Assembly: GCA_004556545.1 (NCBI GenBank) | Contig: SFGO01000043.1 | Location: 1 to 33,251 of the forward strand | Length of the DNA stretch: 33,251 bases | From: Clostridiales bacterium | GTDB taxonomy: Bacteria; Bacillota; Clostridia; Christensenellales; Aristaeellaceae | Direction of reading: 5' to 3' | Shown: positions 8,260 through 15,508 of the stretch, one piece after another | Layout: the number at the start of each line of letters is the position of its first letter | Position numbering within the stretch: position 1 is the first letter of the stretch | The notes under the pieces: model-generated | Seen by the model: only the letters and a program-made list of their open reading frames with translations | Database searches by the model: none | What the model was told of the DNA's origin: nothing | Program-made: the position numbers and the translations under genes

Positions 8260-8305
8260 GGCAGGGGCAGTGCCCCTGCACCCCACACCGCGCCCTATGG
8301 GCGCG
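8260..8305. repeat. REP-like palindrome pair, copy A
   Basis: GCAGGGGCA (8261-8269) pairs with TGCCCCTGC (8271-8279), then CGCGCCC (8289-8295) pairs with GGGCGCG (8299-8305) around TAT. The first hairpin resembles, on the other strand, the one at 12724-12744, and shares its CAGTG centre and the CACCYC tail. It starts 5 nt after the oleate hydratase stop. Confidence 0.65.
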
Positions 8306-8340
8306 GGGCGTAGGGAGACATGCGGGTTGGCCGGGGTTTT

Positions 8341-8441
8341 ACCGCCGCTCGGCAACAGGCCTCGCGGCTCGCGGGTCTGGTGCAGATTCTCGCCAGCTGC
8401 ACAGCAAAGACCGCCATTCGGCGACGGGCCTCATGGCTCGC
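8341..8441. repeat. Imperfect direct repeat, 32 bp, period 69
   Basis: ACCGCCGCTCGGCAACAGGC at 8341 recurs as ACCGCCATTCGGCGACGGGC at 8410; by eye 26 of 32 bases match over the two copies (8341-8372 and 8410-8441). Function unknown. Confidence 0.6.
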
Positions 8442-8443
8442 TG

Positions 8444-8481
8444 AAAAGGCCAGCGTGGATTGGATTTCACGCTGGCCTTTT
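8444..8481. terminator. Bidirectional intrinsic terminator
   Basis: AAAAGGCCAGCGTG (8444-8457) pairs perfectly with CACGCTGGCCTTTT (8468-8481) around a 10-nt loop. T and A runs on both sides let it work in either direction; it probably ends oleate hydratase transcripts. Confidence 0.75.
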
Positions 8482-8597
8482 GGCGTTGCACAAGTATTCA
8501 GTTTGCGCCGTCTCATCCCAAGCCGCAAGGGTTGAGTATGCCCCCCGCCAACTGCGCCGGGGCAGGGCGGCGATAGGCAGCGGAGGGAAAAAGGCCC

Positions 8598-8705
8598 GCC
8601 CATTTTGACGGCGGAAAAAGGCGAGCACGAGCGCGCTCCGCCCCTGTGTGTAAGCTATCCAGCTCCATTGCGCGCGACATTGCGAGCCCCGCCGTCAAAA
8701 TGGGC
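8598..8705. repeat. 17-bp perfect inverted repeat with 74-nt interior
   Basis: GCCCATTTTGACGGCGG (8598-8614) is the exact reverse complement of 8689-8705. Poly-A/poly-T runs flank the arms (AAAAA before, TTTTTT after at about 8716-8721). Nothing coding was recognised inside. Confidence 0.7.
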
Positions 8706-8751
8706 AATAGGAGCCTTTTTTCCGTAGCGCCGTGCCGCTGGCTTTCTTTTG

Positions 8752-9092
8752 CATACTTTTCTTTCGCCATCGAAAGAAAAGTATGAACGCCCCTTGGGAC
8801 TGCAAGTCCCACTCCCGCGCCGCAGTCGGCGCGTCAGACCCCGTCGGCAAAAGCTGTGCGCCTGCGGGCGCACCAAAGGGCTTTCCTCGGGGCAAACAAT
8901 CGGCGCGGTTCGCACTGCCGTGCGCTCCGCTTGTTGTTTGCCTGAACGACCGGTCGCTAACCGCCTTCGGCGGTTGTATCCACTGGATACCCGCTTCCCT
9001 TCGTTCCCCTTTGGAAGCCTTCGGGCCCGAAGGTGGGCAAAACTTCCCTATAGGACAACGGCGGCCATGCTCCCGCGCCGCCGTCGGCGCGG
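8752..9092. repeat. Dense array of short perfect hairpins, gene-free
   Basis: At least nine small palindromes follow one another. They are CATACTTTTCTTTCG with 8771-8785 (15-bp stem); GGGACT/AGTCCC (8796-8810); CGCGCCG/CGGCGCG (8816-8833); GTGCGCC/GGCGCAC (8856-8873); a nested cruciform GGCAAACAA/TTGTTTGCC (8891-8942) with inner stems; AACCGCC/GGCGGTT (8959-8975); GTATCC/GGATAC (8976-8990); the 16-bp palindrome CCTTCGGGCCCGAAGG (9018-9033); and CCGCGCCG/CGGCGCGG (9073-9092). Loops are mostly 3-4 nt. The 8813-8833 and 9071-9092 units are direct copies. No ORF here has a recognisable product. Confidence 0.75.
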
Positions 9093-9106
9093 CAGGCCGT
9101 TTCTCC

Positions 9107-9370
9107 CTATTCCCCGTTTTTTTCGCTTCTCTTCTTCCACGCCAGCCAGTCCTTGTCCAGCACGGTGACATGGGGCCGGGTCATGATCGTGTCGCATGGA
9201 AAATGCTGGCACTGGCCGCAGAAGTCCAGCCCCCGCTCCTTCACGCAATCTCGGGTAAAGCAGTCTCCCGTAACATGGGCTTCCTCGCAGCCGGGGCAGC
9301 CGCCTTTTAAGTACGTGGGACAGGCGCCGCAGTAAAAGCCGCATCTGCCGGATAAGCTTTCATCCATCAT
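9107..9370 (-). CDS. DUF3795 Cys-rich small protein
   Basis: An 87-residue protein with the DUF3795 signature CGFYCGACPTYLKGGCPGC near the N-terminus, then CFTRDC and CGQCQHFPC, nine or more cysteines in total. The spacing suggests binding of zinc or an Fe-S cluster. The molecular role of the family is not known. ATG 9370 is chosen because GGAGGAG ends 6-7 nt ahead; longer in-frame starts at 9385 and 9397 overlap or precede that site and have none of their own. It ends with TAG, one of only two intact-looking reading frames in the window to do so. It lies downstream of the M42 operon on the same strand but about 160 nt away. Confidence 0.8.
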   Translation of the reverse strand: MMDESLSGRCGFYCGACPTYLKGGCPGCEEAHVTGDCFTRDCVKERGLDFCGQCQHFPCDTIMTRPHVTVLDKDWLAWKKRSEKNGE

Positions 9371-9401
9371 CGCATTCTCCTCCATAAAGAATCCCAAACG
9401 T

Positions 9402-9500
9402 TTAGATCATATCCTCCGGCGCAGTCGGCCCCGCCGTCAGATCCGCCAGCGTGATTCCGTCAAAAAACGCGTTCGTCCGCCGCTGCTTGCCCTGCTGAGG
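9402..9500 (-). pseudogene. Possible 32-codon remnant tail of a lost gene
   Basis: On the minus strand a frame bounded by TAG (9503-9501) and TAA (9404-9402) reads PQQGKQRRTNAFFDGITLAD and then LTAGPTAPEDMI. Composition and codon choice look coding, but there is no start codon or ribosome binding site. It is in frame with the M42 gene ending at 9528, separated from it by TGA, eight codons and TAG. It may be the tail of a deleted gene or chance. Confidence 0.25.
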
Positions 9501-9528
9501 CTATTTCCGTTTCAGAAAGCGCGTTTTT
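9462..9528 (-). terminator. Possible terminator of the M42 operon
   Basis: AAAAACGCG just after the last M42 stop pairs, on the minus strand, with CGCGTTTTTT about 48 nt later. The loop is unusually long, so this is tentative. Confidence 0.3.
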
Positions 9529-10517
9529 CAGCCGCGCAGATATTCCATCAGCAGCTGCTTGCCCGCTTCTACATCCCGCAGGTCGATGACCTCGCAGGCG
9601 CTATGAACATTACGGCAGGGGATGGACAGGGTGCAGACGCGAACGCCGCTGCGGGTCAGCTGCATGGAACCGGCGTCCGTTCCGCCGAAGGGCAGCACCT
9701 CCCGCTGGGTAGGCACGCCCGCCTTTTCTCCGGCGGTCAGCAACTCCTGAACCAGCTCCGGGTTGGAGATGCTGCACTGATCCATGATCTTGACGCAGAT
9801 GCCCTCGCCCAGCTTCACGGCCGGAAGCTTGTTCTCCGGCGTATCGCCGTTGGCGGTCACGTCCAGTGCGATGCCCACGTCCGGCTCCACGCCGTAAGCG
9901 GCGGTTTTCGCGCCCCGGCAGCCCACTTCCTCCTGTGTGGAGAACACGGCCACCACCGTATCCCTGACCGGCGGCAGATCCTTGAGCAGGCTGACCAGCA
10001 GGGCGCAGGCCACCCGGTCGTCCATGGCGGGAGCGGCGACCCGATGCTGCCCCAGCCGGAAGCAGTCGTTGGCGTAAACGGCCACGTCGCCCAGCTGCAC
10101 CATAGAGAGGGCTTCTTCCGCGTCCTTCGCGCCGATGTCGATATAGAAATGCTTCATGGCGGCGGTTTCGCCCTCCTTCAAAGGCTGACGGACCAGCACG
10201 CCCTGCACGCCGTTTTCAAAGCGGACATGGCGGGTCTGACTGACGTTCAGGCCGATGCCGCCCACGGGAGCCACCCGCAGGAAGCCCTCTTTTTCCACAG
10301 CGGCCACGATAAAGCCGATATGATCCATATGCGCGGAGAGCATAATCCTCTTTCCGTTGGGATCGGTGCCGTTTTTCACGCAGATCAGATTGCCCAGATT
10401 GTCCCGGCGGACGCTGTCCACATGCTCCCGAACCAGCCCTTCGATCACGTTGGCCACCTTGGTTTCCCGGCCCGTCGCGCCGTAGGCGTCGGCCAGTGTT
10501 TTCAACAATTCAAACAT
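9528..10517 (-). CDS. M42 metallo-aminopeptidase, third gene of the operon
   Basis: A 329-residue dinuclear-metal aminopeptidase of the M42 group (FrvX/YsdC, glutamyl or deblocking aminopeptidases), which normally forms a 12-subunit tetrahedral shell that trims peptides in the cytoplasm. Expected ligands are all present: SAHMDHIGF (H63, D65), AMDDRVAC (D166), STQEEVG (catalytic E196, metal E197), LDVT (D219) and RNVHS (H305). DIGAKDAEEA (127-136) is also typical. The frame is open 50 codons further up, but ATG 10517 has GGGGGAGAAAAAG directly ahead and gives the standard N-terminus. It lies 26 nt after the second paralogue. Confidence 0.92.
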   Translation of the reverse strand: MFELLKTLADAYGATGRETKVANVIEGLVREHVDSVRRDNLGNLICVKNGTDPNGKRIMLSAHMDHIGFIVAAVEKEGFLRVAPVGGIGLNVSQTRHVRFENGVQGVLVRQPLKEGETAAMKHFYIDIGAKDAEEALSMVQLGDVAVYANDCFRLGQHRVAAPAMDDRVACALLVSLLKDLPPVRDTVVAVFSTQEEVGCRGAKTAAYGVEPDVGIALDVTANGDTPENKLPAVKLGEGICVKIMDQCSISNPELVQELLTAGEKAGVPTQREVLPFGGTDAGSMQLTRSGVRVCTLSIPCRNVHSACEVIDLRDVEAGKQLLMEYLRG

Positions 10518-10543
10518 CTTTTTCTCCCCCGATCTTCCGGTTT

Positions 10544-11587
10544 TCAGCGAGTCAGATAGGCTTTCGCCAGCAGGTATTGCGCCTCCACGTCCTCCAGACA
10601 CAGCACGGTGGACGGCGAATGGATATAGCGGCAGGGCACGCTGAGGACGCAGACCTTCGCGCCGCATCCGGCCCGCTGGGCGGGGCCGCTGTCGTTGCCG
10701 CCCGCTACGGCCATTTTCACCTGATGGGCGATCCCGCTGCCCTCGGCCAGCTTCATCATTTCCGCAAACAGCTCCGGCTGCGCCATGGAAGCCTTATCCA
10801 TGAAGCTGACGGCCACGCCCTTGCCCAGCCGGCAGACCTTCTGCGTCTCGTCCGGATCGCCCGCGTCGTTGGCGGTGGTGCCCTCCAGAATCAGCGCCAC
10901 GTCCGGCTGAATGCGGAACGCCGCGCCGTAAGCGCCCCGGCTGCCCACTTCCTCCTGACAGGTGAAGGCGAACCACGTATCGCAGGTCACCTCGGCGTGA
11001 AGAAGCCGCAGCAGGTTGTAGCAGCCCACCCGGTCATCCCCGGCCTTGCACAGCAGGCATCCGTCGCCGATGGGCGAGGAGGGGGTGTCAAAGGTGACGG
11101 GCGTGCCCTCCGGCGCTTTGGCCAGCGCTTCGTCCTTATCCTTCGCGCCGATATCCACATAGAGGTTTTCGATGGGCAGCACGTTTTTCCGGTCGGCGGC
11201 GCTCTGCAGGTGGATGGCCATCGCGCCGATAACGCCGCTCAAAGCCTCCTGCGCGGGCTTGCCGTCCCGGGCGGGCACGTCGTAGCCCACCTTGACCCGC
11301 TTGCTGACCAGCACCCGGGGGTCGATGCCGCCGATGTTCCGCACCTGCAGAAGACCGTCATCCGCGGCGTTGATGACCATCAGGCCCACCTCGTCCATGT
11401 GGGCGGCGACCATGACCCTGGGCGCGTCCGCCTTGGCGCAGGCCTTGTGGGCGATCACGTTGCCCACCCGGTCGATCTTCACGTTTTCCTCGCCCAGCAC
11501 TTCCGCGCATTCCCGGAAAATGGCCATGCGCACCAGCTCCTCCCGGCCGCTGATGCCCTGCATTTCACAAAGCCTGCTCAGTTCCAT
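10544..11587 (-). CDS. M42 metallo-aminopeptidase, second gene of the operon
   Basis: A 347-residue M42 peptidase paralogous to its neighbours. Ligands: AAHMDEVGLMV (H63, D65), AGDDRVGC (D184), CQEEVGSRG (E212, E213), an acidic residue in ILEGT (E235) and RYIHS near the C-terminus. NLYVDIGAKDKDEA (141-154) and GGNDSGPAQRAG are family landmarks. ATG 11587 follows GGGAGG at a good distance, and the gene begins inside the upstream paralogue, overlapping it by 10 nt (11578-11587), so translation is likely coupled. GTG at 11602 is in frame but contains the ribosome binding site and is rejected. Confidence 0.92.
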   Translation of the reverse strand: MELSRLCEMQGISGREELVRMAIFRECAEVLGEENVKIDRVGNVIAHKACAKADAPRVMVAAHMDEVGLMVINAADDGLLQVRNIGGIDPRVLVSKRVKVGYDVPARDGKPAQEALSGVIGAMAIHLQSAADRKNVLPIENLYVDIGAKDKDEALAKAPEGTPVTFDTPSSPIGDGCLLCKAGDDRVGCYNLLRLLHAEVTCDTWFAFTCQEEVGSRGAYGAAFRIQPDVALILEGTTANDAGDPDETQKVCRLGKGVAVSFMDKASMAQPELFAEMMKLAEGSGIAHQVKMAVAGGNDSGPAQRAGCGAKVCVLSVPCRYIHSPSTVLCLEDVEAQYLLAKAYLTR

Positions 11588-12654
11588 AAGCCGTCCTCCC
11601 ACTTTTCGTCAATGCCTGCCAGAAACAGCGCCAGCAGACGGCCGCATTCGGACAGGGTGTCCATGTCCAAAAGCTCCACGGTGGTATGCATGTACTTGAC
11701 CGGCAGACTGATCAGCACGCAGGGAATGCCCGACCGGGCGATCTGTACGTCATCCGCGTCGGTGCCCGTCCAGCGTTCCGCGTGTTCGCCGCTGAGCTTC
11801 ATGCCGTTTTCCTTGGCCGTTTGCTTCAGCCGTTCCAGCAGCCGGTGCTGCACGTAGGGGCCGTAGGTGACGGCGGGCGTATCCAGTGGACAGGTGGTGT
11901 CCGGCGGACACTGGGGCGTGGGCGCAAAGGTCACGTCCAGCACGACCGCCAGATCGGGATCCACGGTATAGGCCGCGACCGCCGCGCCCCGTCCGCCGAC
12001 TTCCTCCTGACTGGAGCAGACGAAATAAAGGTCGCACATATGCTGCATCTTCTGCAGCCGCTCCGCCGCCAGCAGCAGGCAGCCCACGCAGGAACGGTCG
12101 TCCATGGTCTTGGAGGCGGCGCGGTGGTTCAGCAGCCTGACGGCGGGGCCCTGCAGGGTGATCAGATCGCCGATCCGAACCAGCTTCTTCACCTTTTCCG
12201 GGGCCATGCAAAGGTCAACGAACAGCTCGTCCCGGGTGTAGTTCCGCTCCCGATCCTGCGCGCTCATCAGATGGGGCGGCAGCGCGCCCACCACGCCGGT
12301 CAGCGCCCGGGACTGTCCTTCGCCGGTGGCGTGAACCGTCACCGTGGCGGCGGGCAGGATGCGGGGATCCACGCCGCCCACGGAACCCATGCGCAGGGTT
12401 CCGTCCGGCAGAATATCCGCTACCATCAGGGCAATCTCGTCCTGATGGGCGCAGAGCATCACCTTCGGGGCGGGGGAACCGTCGGGCGTGGGCAGCGTCG
12501 CTTTTTTCACGGCGATCACGTTATACAGCGCGTCGATGGTCACGCTGTCGCACAGGGGCCGGAAGCGTTCGCTCAGCCATTCGGCCACCCGGGCTTCCTG
12601 GCCGCTGGGGCCGTGCTGGGCCGCCATGCCTTCCAGATATGCAAAAATGTCCAT
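11578..12654 (-). CDS. M42 metallo-aminopeptidase, first gene of the operon
   Basis: A 358-residue M42 peptidase, the most divergent of the three. Metal and catalytic residues are kept: AHQDEIALMV (H70, D72; the usual M between them is Q), KTMDDRSC (D185), SSQEEVGGRG (E217, E218), VLDVT (D240) and KYMHTT near the end. GTDADDVQIARSG matches the family's C-terminal substrate loop. The start at ATG 12654 follows AGAAAGG by about 11 nt; the longer open frame above it runs through hairpin repeats and is not coding. Transcription probably begins near 12904, giving a 250-nt structured leader. Confidence 0.9.
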   Translation of the reverse strand: MDIFAYLEGMAAQHGPSGQEARVAEWLSERFRPLCDSVTIDALYNVIAVKKATLPTPDGSPAPKVMLCAHQDEIALMVADILPDGTLRMGSVGGVDPRILPAATVTVHATGEGQSRALTGVVGALPPHLMSAQDRERNYTRDELFVDLCMAPEKVKKLVRIGDLITLQGPAVRLLNHRAASKTMDDRSCVGCLLLAAERLQKMQHMCDLYFVCSSQEEVGGRGAAVAAYTVDPDLAVVLDVTFAPTPQCPPDTTCPLDTPAVTYGPYVQHRLLERLKQTAKENGMKLSGEHAERWTGTDADDVQIARSGIPCVLISLPVKYMHTTVELLDMDTLSECGRLLALFLAGIDEKWEDGLWN

Positions 12655-12682
12655 ATGATTGTTCAGCCTTTCTTCTGTTGCT

Positions 12683-12847
12683 GCCGCCGAAGGGCGGCTT
12701 TGGAGTGTCAAAAAAGTGGAGGTGCAGGAGGCACTGCCTCCTGCCGGGGTTATAGGGGCGGAGCCCCTAACCTTTGTGCCGCAGCACTTTCCCCGCAAAC
12801 CAGCTTAAGGGTGCGTAGCACCGAGGACGAGGACAGCCCGAAGGGCT
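12683..12847. repeat. REP-like hairpin cluster (copy B) in the M42 leader
   Basis: This 348-nt divergent intergenic region (12655-13002) holds five short stems: GCCGCC/GGCGGC (12683-12698), GCAGGAGGCA/TGCCTCCTGC (12724-12744), AGGGGC/GCCCCT (12754-12768), GGTGC/GCACC (12810-12822) and AGCCC/GGGCT (12835-12847). Read with the M42 operon, the 12724-12744 hairpin is followed after about 10 nt by TTTTTT, so it could act as an attenuator. The segment 12713-12734 is repeated exactly at 33127-33148. Confidence 0.7.
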
Positions 12848-12910
12848 ACCGCAGTCCGAAGCCCGCCACGCGGCCAACTTTGGGTTTTTCGGCGGCCTAT
12901 TGGCACGTTC

Positions 12911-12939
12911 ATTATACCGTTTTCCTTTCCCGGATGCAA
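12911..12939 (-). promoter_or_regulatory. Promoter of the M42 peptidase operon
   Basis: On the minus strand TTGCAT (12939-12934), a 17-nt spacer and a perfect TATAAT (12916-12911). Confidence 0.7.
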
Positions 12940-12963
12940 GAAAGGGGAAAACTGTGCTATAAT
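12935..12963 (+). promoter_or_regulatory. Divergent promoter of the NUDIX-glycosyltransferase genes
   Basis: TGCTATAAT at 12955-12963 is a perfect extended -10. The -35 position (TGCAAG, 12935-12940) is weak and coincides with the -35 of the opposite M42 promoter, so the two promoters probably compete. Confidence 0.65.
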
Positions 12964-13002
12964 AACCCCGGCAGCACAAAAGAAACGGGGGAGAAAACGC
13001 CC

Positions 13003-13476
13003 ATGAACAAGATTCTGACCACGCTGTGCTATCTGGAGCGGGACGGCCGCTATCTGATGCTGCACCGCACCAAAAAGAAAAACGACATGAACCATGACAA
13101 ATATATCGGCGTGGGCGGACATCTGGAGCAGGGGGAATCGCCGGAGGAATGCATTCTCCGGGAGGTTCGGGAGGAAACGGGCTACACGCTGACCCGCTTC
13201 CGCCTGCGGGGCATGATTACCTTTGTCATCGACGATCTGGACGAGTATACCTTCCTTTACACCGCCGACGGCTTCGAGGGCCAGCCCATTGCCTGCTCCG
13301 AGGGCGATCTGCAATGGGTGGAAAAAGAAAAGATCGGCGCGCTTCCCCTGTGGGCGGGCGATCAGATCTTTTTCCGCCTGTTGGAGGAGCGGCAGGACGT
13401 GTTCTCCCTGAAGCTGACCTATATTCATGACGTACTGACAGCCGCCGCGGTGGACGGAAAGCCGCTGGCGCTGTGA
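13003..13476 (+). CDS. NUDIX hydrolase (MutT-like)
   Basis: A 157-residue cytoplasmic NUDIX protein that cleaves a nucleoside diphosphate linked to another moiety. The NUDIX box is complete: G39-x5-E45-x7-R53-E54-V-R-E57-E58-T-G60, in GGHLEQGESPEECILREVRE. The N-terminal TTLCYLERDGRYLMLHRTKK resembles the 8-oxo-dGTP diphosphatase subgroup of Firmicutes (YvcI/MutT-like), though specificity cannot be read from sequence. The frame is open far upstream because of GC-rich composition; ATG 13003 is supported by GGGGGAG ahead and a promoter at 12955-12963. A glycosyltransferase gene follows after 34 nt, so the two may share a transcript. Confidence 0.88.
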   Translation: MNKILTTLCYLERDGRYLMLHRTKKKNDMNHDKYIGVGGHLEQGESPEECILREVREETGYTLTRFRLRGMITFVIDDLDEYTFLYTADGFEGQPIACSEGDLQWVEKEKIGALPLWAGDQIFFRLLEERQDVFSLKLTYIHDVLTAAAVDGKPLAL

Positions 13477-13510
13477 TGAACCGGCGCGCCGCGCCCAAGG
13501 AGGCCTGCCC

Positions 13511-14512
13511 ATGGAACCGCTGGTGAGCATCTGCACCACCACCTATCAGCACAGCCGCTATATCCGGCAGACGCTGGACAGCTTTCTGAGCCAGAAAACG
13601 GACTTTCCCTTTGAAATTCTGGTGCATGACGACTGCTCGTCCGACGGCACGGCAGAGATTTTGCAGGAATACGCCCGCCGCTATCCGGGGATCGTCCTGC
13701 CCCTGTTCGAAACGGAGAACCAATACTCGAAGGGCGTGCCCATCAACGAGACCTTCAATTTTCCCCGGGCCCGGGGAAAATATATCGCCCTGTGCGAGGG
13801 CGATGATTTCTGGTGCGACGAGGGCAAGCTGCAGGCGCAGGCGGAATACATGGAAAGCCACCCGGACTGCACCTTCTGCTTTACCAACGGCTATATCGTG
13901 GAGGAAAGCCAGTCCTTCGGCTCGGAATGGCGGAAGCATGCCCGGGAGTTCGTGCCCTATTACGAAACGGAACGTCCCGCCTATTTCGGGGAGGATCACC
14001 GCTATGATCTGGGCGAAATGGCCGCGCTGAGCTTCGTGCCCACCGCCGGGTTCTTCTTTCCGAGGGCGTTGTGGGAGCAGGTCAGTCAGGCTTATCACCG
14101 CCGCATGTGCGAGCATGGCGACCTGAAAATGCGGCTGTACTTTACCGCGCTGGGCAGCGGCCAATATCTGCACCGCTATTCCTGCGTATACCGGGAAAAC
14201 GTACCCGGCAGCGCCTTTCAGGTGTGGAAAAAGGAAAACGCCGTCCGCACCGCCCGCCGGGCCGCCAGCGTGGTGGACATGCTGGACGAAGTGGACGAAA
14301 TGACCGGCGGCCGCTACCGGGACGGGCTTGCGCCCCTGCGGGACCATTATCTGTTTGTGGAGCTGTGGAACACGGAGGAAAAGCGCCCCGCTCATCAGGC
14401 CGACCTGCGCCGGGTGCGCCGGGCCCTGCCCCTGAAGCAGAAATGCGCCTATGCCGCCAAACGCCTGCTGCCCCGCCGCTGGATCGACGCGCTGAAGCGC
14501 CGGAAGGGCTAA
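13511..14512 (+). CDS. Family 2 glycosyltransferase (GT-A fold)
   Basis: A 333-residue glycosyltransferase, probably adding a sugar to a cell-surface glycan. The GT2 N-terminus VSICTTTYQHSRYIRQTLDS (5-24) is followed by EILVHDDCSSDGT (35-47), which binds the nucleotide, and the metal-binding acidic motif LCEGDDFW (94-101). GFFFPRALW around residue 180 is also typical. The C-terminal third is basic and ends in RRKG, as for enzymes loosely held at the membrane. There are no membrane spans. AAGGAGG ends about 8 nt before ATG 13511. Donor and acceptor are unknown; the nearest flippase is at 2561-4042 but is not in the same operon. Confidence 0.88.
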   Translation: MEPLVSICTTTYQHSRYIRQTLDSFLSQKTDFPFEILVHDDCSSDGTAEILQEYARRYPGIVLPLFETENQYSKGVPINETFNFPRARGKYIALCEGDDFWCDEGKLQAQAEYMESHPDCTFCFTNGYIVEESQSFGSEWRKHAREFVPYYETERPAYFGEDHRYDLGEMAALSFVPTAGFFFPRALWEQVSQAYHRRMCEHGDLKMRLYFTALGSGQYLHRYSCVYRENVPGSAFQVWKKENAVRTARRAASVVDMLDEVDEMTGGRYRDGLAPLRDHYLFVELWNTEEKRPAHQADLRRVRRALPLKQKCAYAAKRLLPRRWIDALKRRKG

Positions 14513-14550
14513 GGCGGCCAACTGTCCATTTCAGAAAGGAAGTGCCCGCG

Positions 14551-15474
14551 ATGGAATTCGCCCCCACGCCCATTCAATTCCTCTGGGAGGATGAACAGGG
14601 CAACCGCCTGTACGTCAAGCGGGAGGATCTGCTGCCTTATTCCTTCGGCGGCAATAAAGTCCGTATCGGGCTGGAATATCTGGCGGACATGGAGCGGCAG
14701 GGCAGGGATCACCTGATCGCCTACGGCAACGCCCGCTCCAACCTGTGCCGGGTGCTGAGCAATCTGTGCTGCGCCAAAGGGATCCCCTGCACCATTCTGT
14801 CCCCGGCGGACGACGACGGCCAGCGCCGCCCCAGCTTCAATCAGCGCTTCTGCGAAGGTTTCGGCGCGCAGATCGTCCCCTGCCTGAAAACCGGCGTGCG
14901 GGAAACGGTGGAGCGGGCGCTGAACGAAAGCGAGCGGCAGGGCCGGAAGCCTTATTACATTTACGGCGATGCTACCGGAGAGGGCAATCGGGCCACGCCG
15001 GTGCGGGCGTATCGGAAGCTGTGGCCGGAGCTTCTGCGCCAGCAGGCGGAGCTGGGCTTTTCCTTCGACCGGCTGTTTCTGGCTTCCGGCACAGGCATGA
15101 CGCAGGCCGGGCTGCTGTGCGGCCGTCTTCTGGACGGAGGCTCTATGGAAATTCACGGTATTTCCATCGCCCGAAGCGAGGAAAACGGCAAGGCGCATGT
15201 GCGCCGCTTTCTGGAAGCCTTTCTGGGAGAGGAATATCACGGGCCGGAGATTCAGTTCACCGACCGCTATGCCCTTCAGTACGGCGTTTCCACCCCGGAA
15301 ATGGCCGCCTGCGCCCGGGAGGTCTTCCGCCGGTACGGCATGCCCATGGATCTGACCTATGTGGGCAAGGCTTATTACGGCATGACGCAGGAGATCCGCA
15401 GGCTGGGCCTTCGGGGCGAACGGATCTTGTTTTTGCACACGGGCGGAACGCCGCTGTTTTTCGACGGGGTATGA
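14551..15474 (+). CDS. Fold-type II PLP enzyme, ACC deaminase / D-cysteine desulfhydrase-like
   Basis: A 307-residue protein of the tryptophan-synthase-beta fold. The PLP lysine is K36 in YSFGGNKVRIGLEYL (30-44), the arrangement seen in ACC deaminase and D-cysteine desulfhydrase. LASGTGMTQAGLL (about 184-196) forms the phosphate-binding glycine loop, and LHTGGTPLFF closes the C-terminus as in that family. The frame is open for 160 codons upstream, inside the preceding gene, but ATG 14551 has AGAAAGGAAG ahead and gives the family's N-terminus. It lies 38 nt after the glycosyltransferase. Whether it degrades D-cysteine or another amino acid, or acts in glycan or metabolite synthesis, cannot be told. 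Confidence 0.82.
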   Translation: MEFAPTPIQFLWEDEQGNRLYVKREDLLPYSFGGNKVRIGLEYLADMERQGRDHLIAYGNARSNLCRVLSNLCCAKGIPCTILSPADDDGQRRPSFNQRFCEGFGAQIVPCLKTGVRETVERALNESERQGRKPYYIYGDATGEGNRATPVRAYRKLWPELLRQQAELGFSFDRLFLASGTGMTQAGLLCGRLLDGGSMEIHGISIARSEENGKAHVRRFLEAFLGEEYHGPEIQFTDRYALQYGVSTPEMAACAREVFRRYGMPMDLTYVGKAYYGMTQEIRRLGLRGERILFLHTGGTPLFFDGV

Positions 15475-15508
15475 TGTGCCCGCGCCGATAGGCAATTGGA
15501 ACCGGTTG

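Noticed and set aside
8752..9092. Possible CRISPR array
   Set aside because: Units are different palindromes of different size without constant repeat and spacer lengths, and no cas gene is near.
8695..9310. Several overlapping ORFs of 80-190 codons on both strands
   Set aside because: They run through the hairpin array, are rich in R, P, G and A, and none has a family feature or suitable ribosome binding site.
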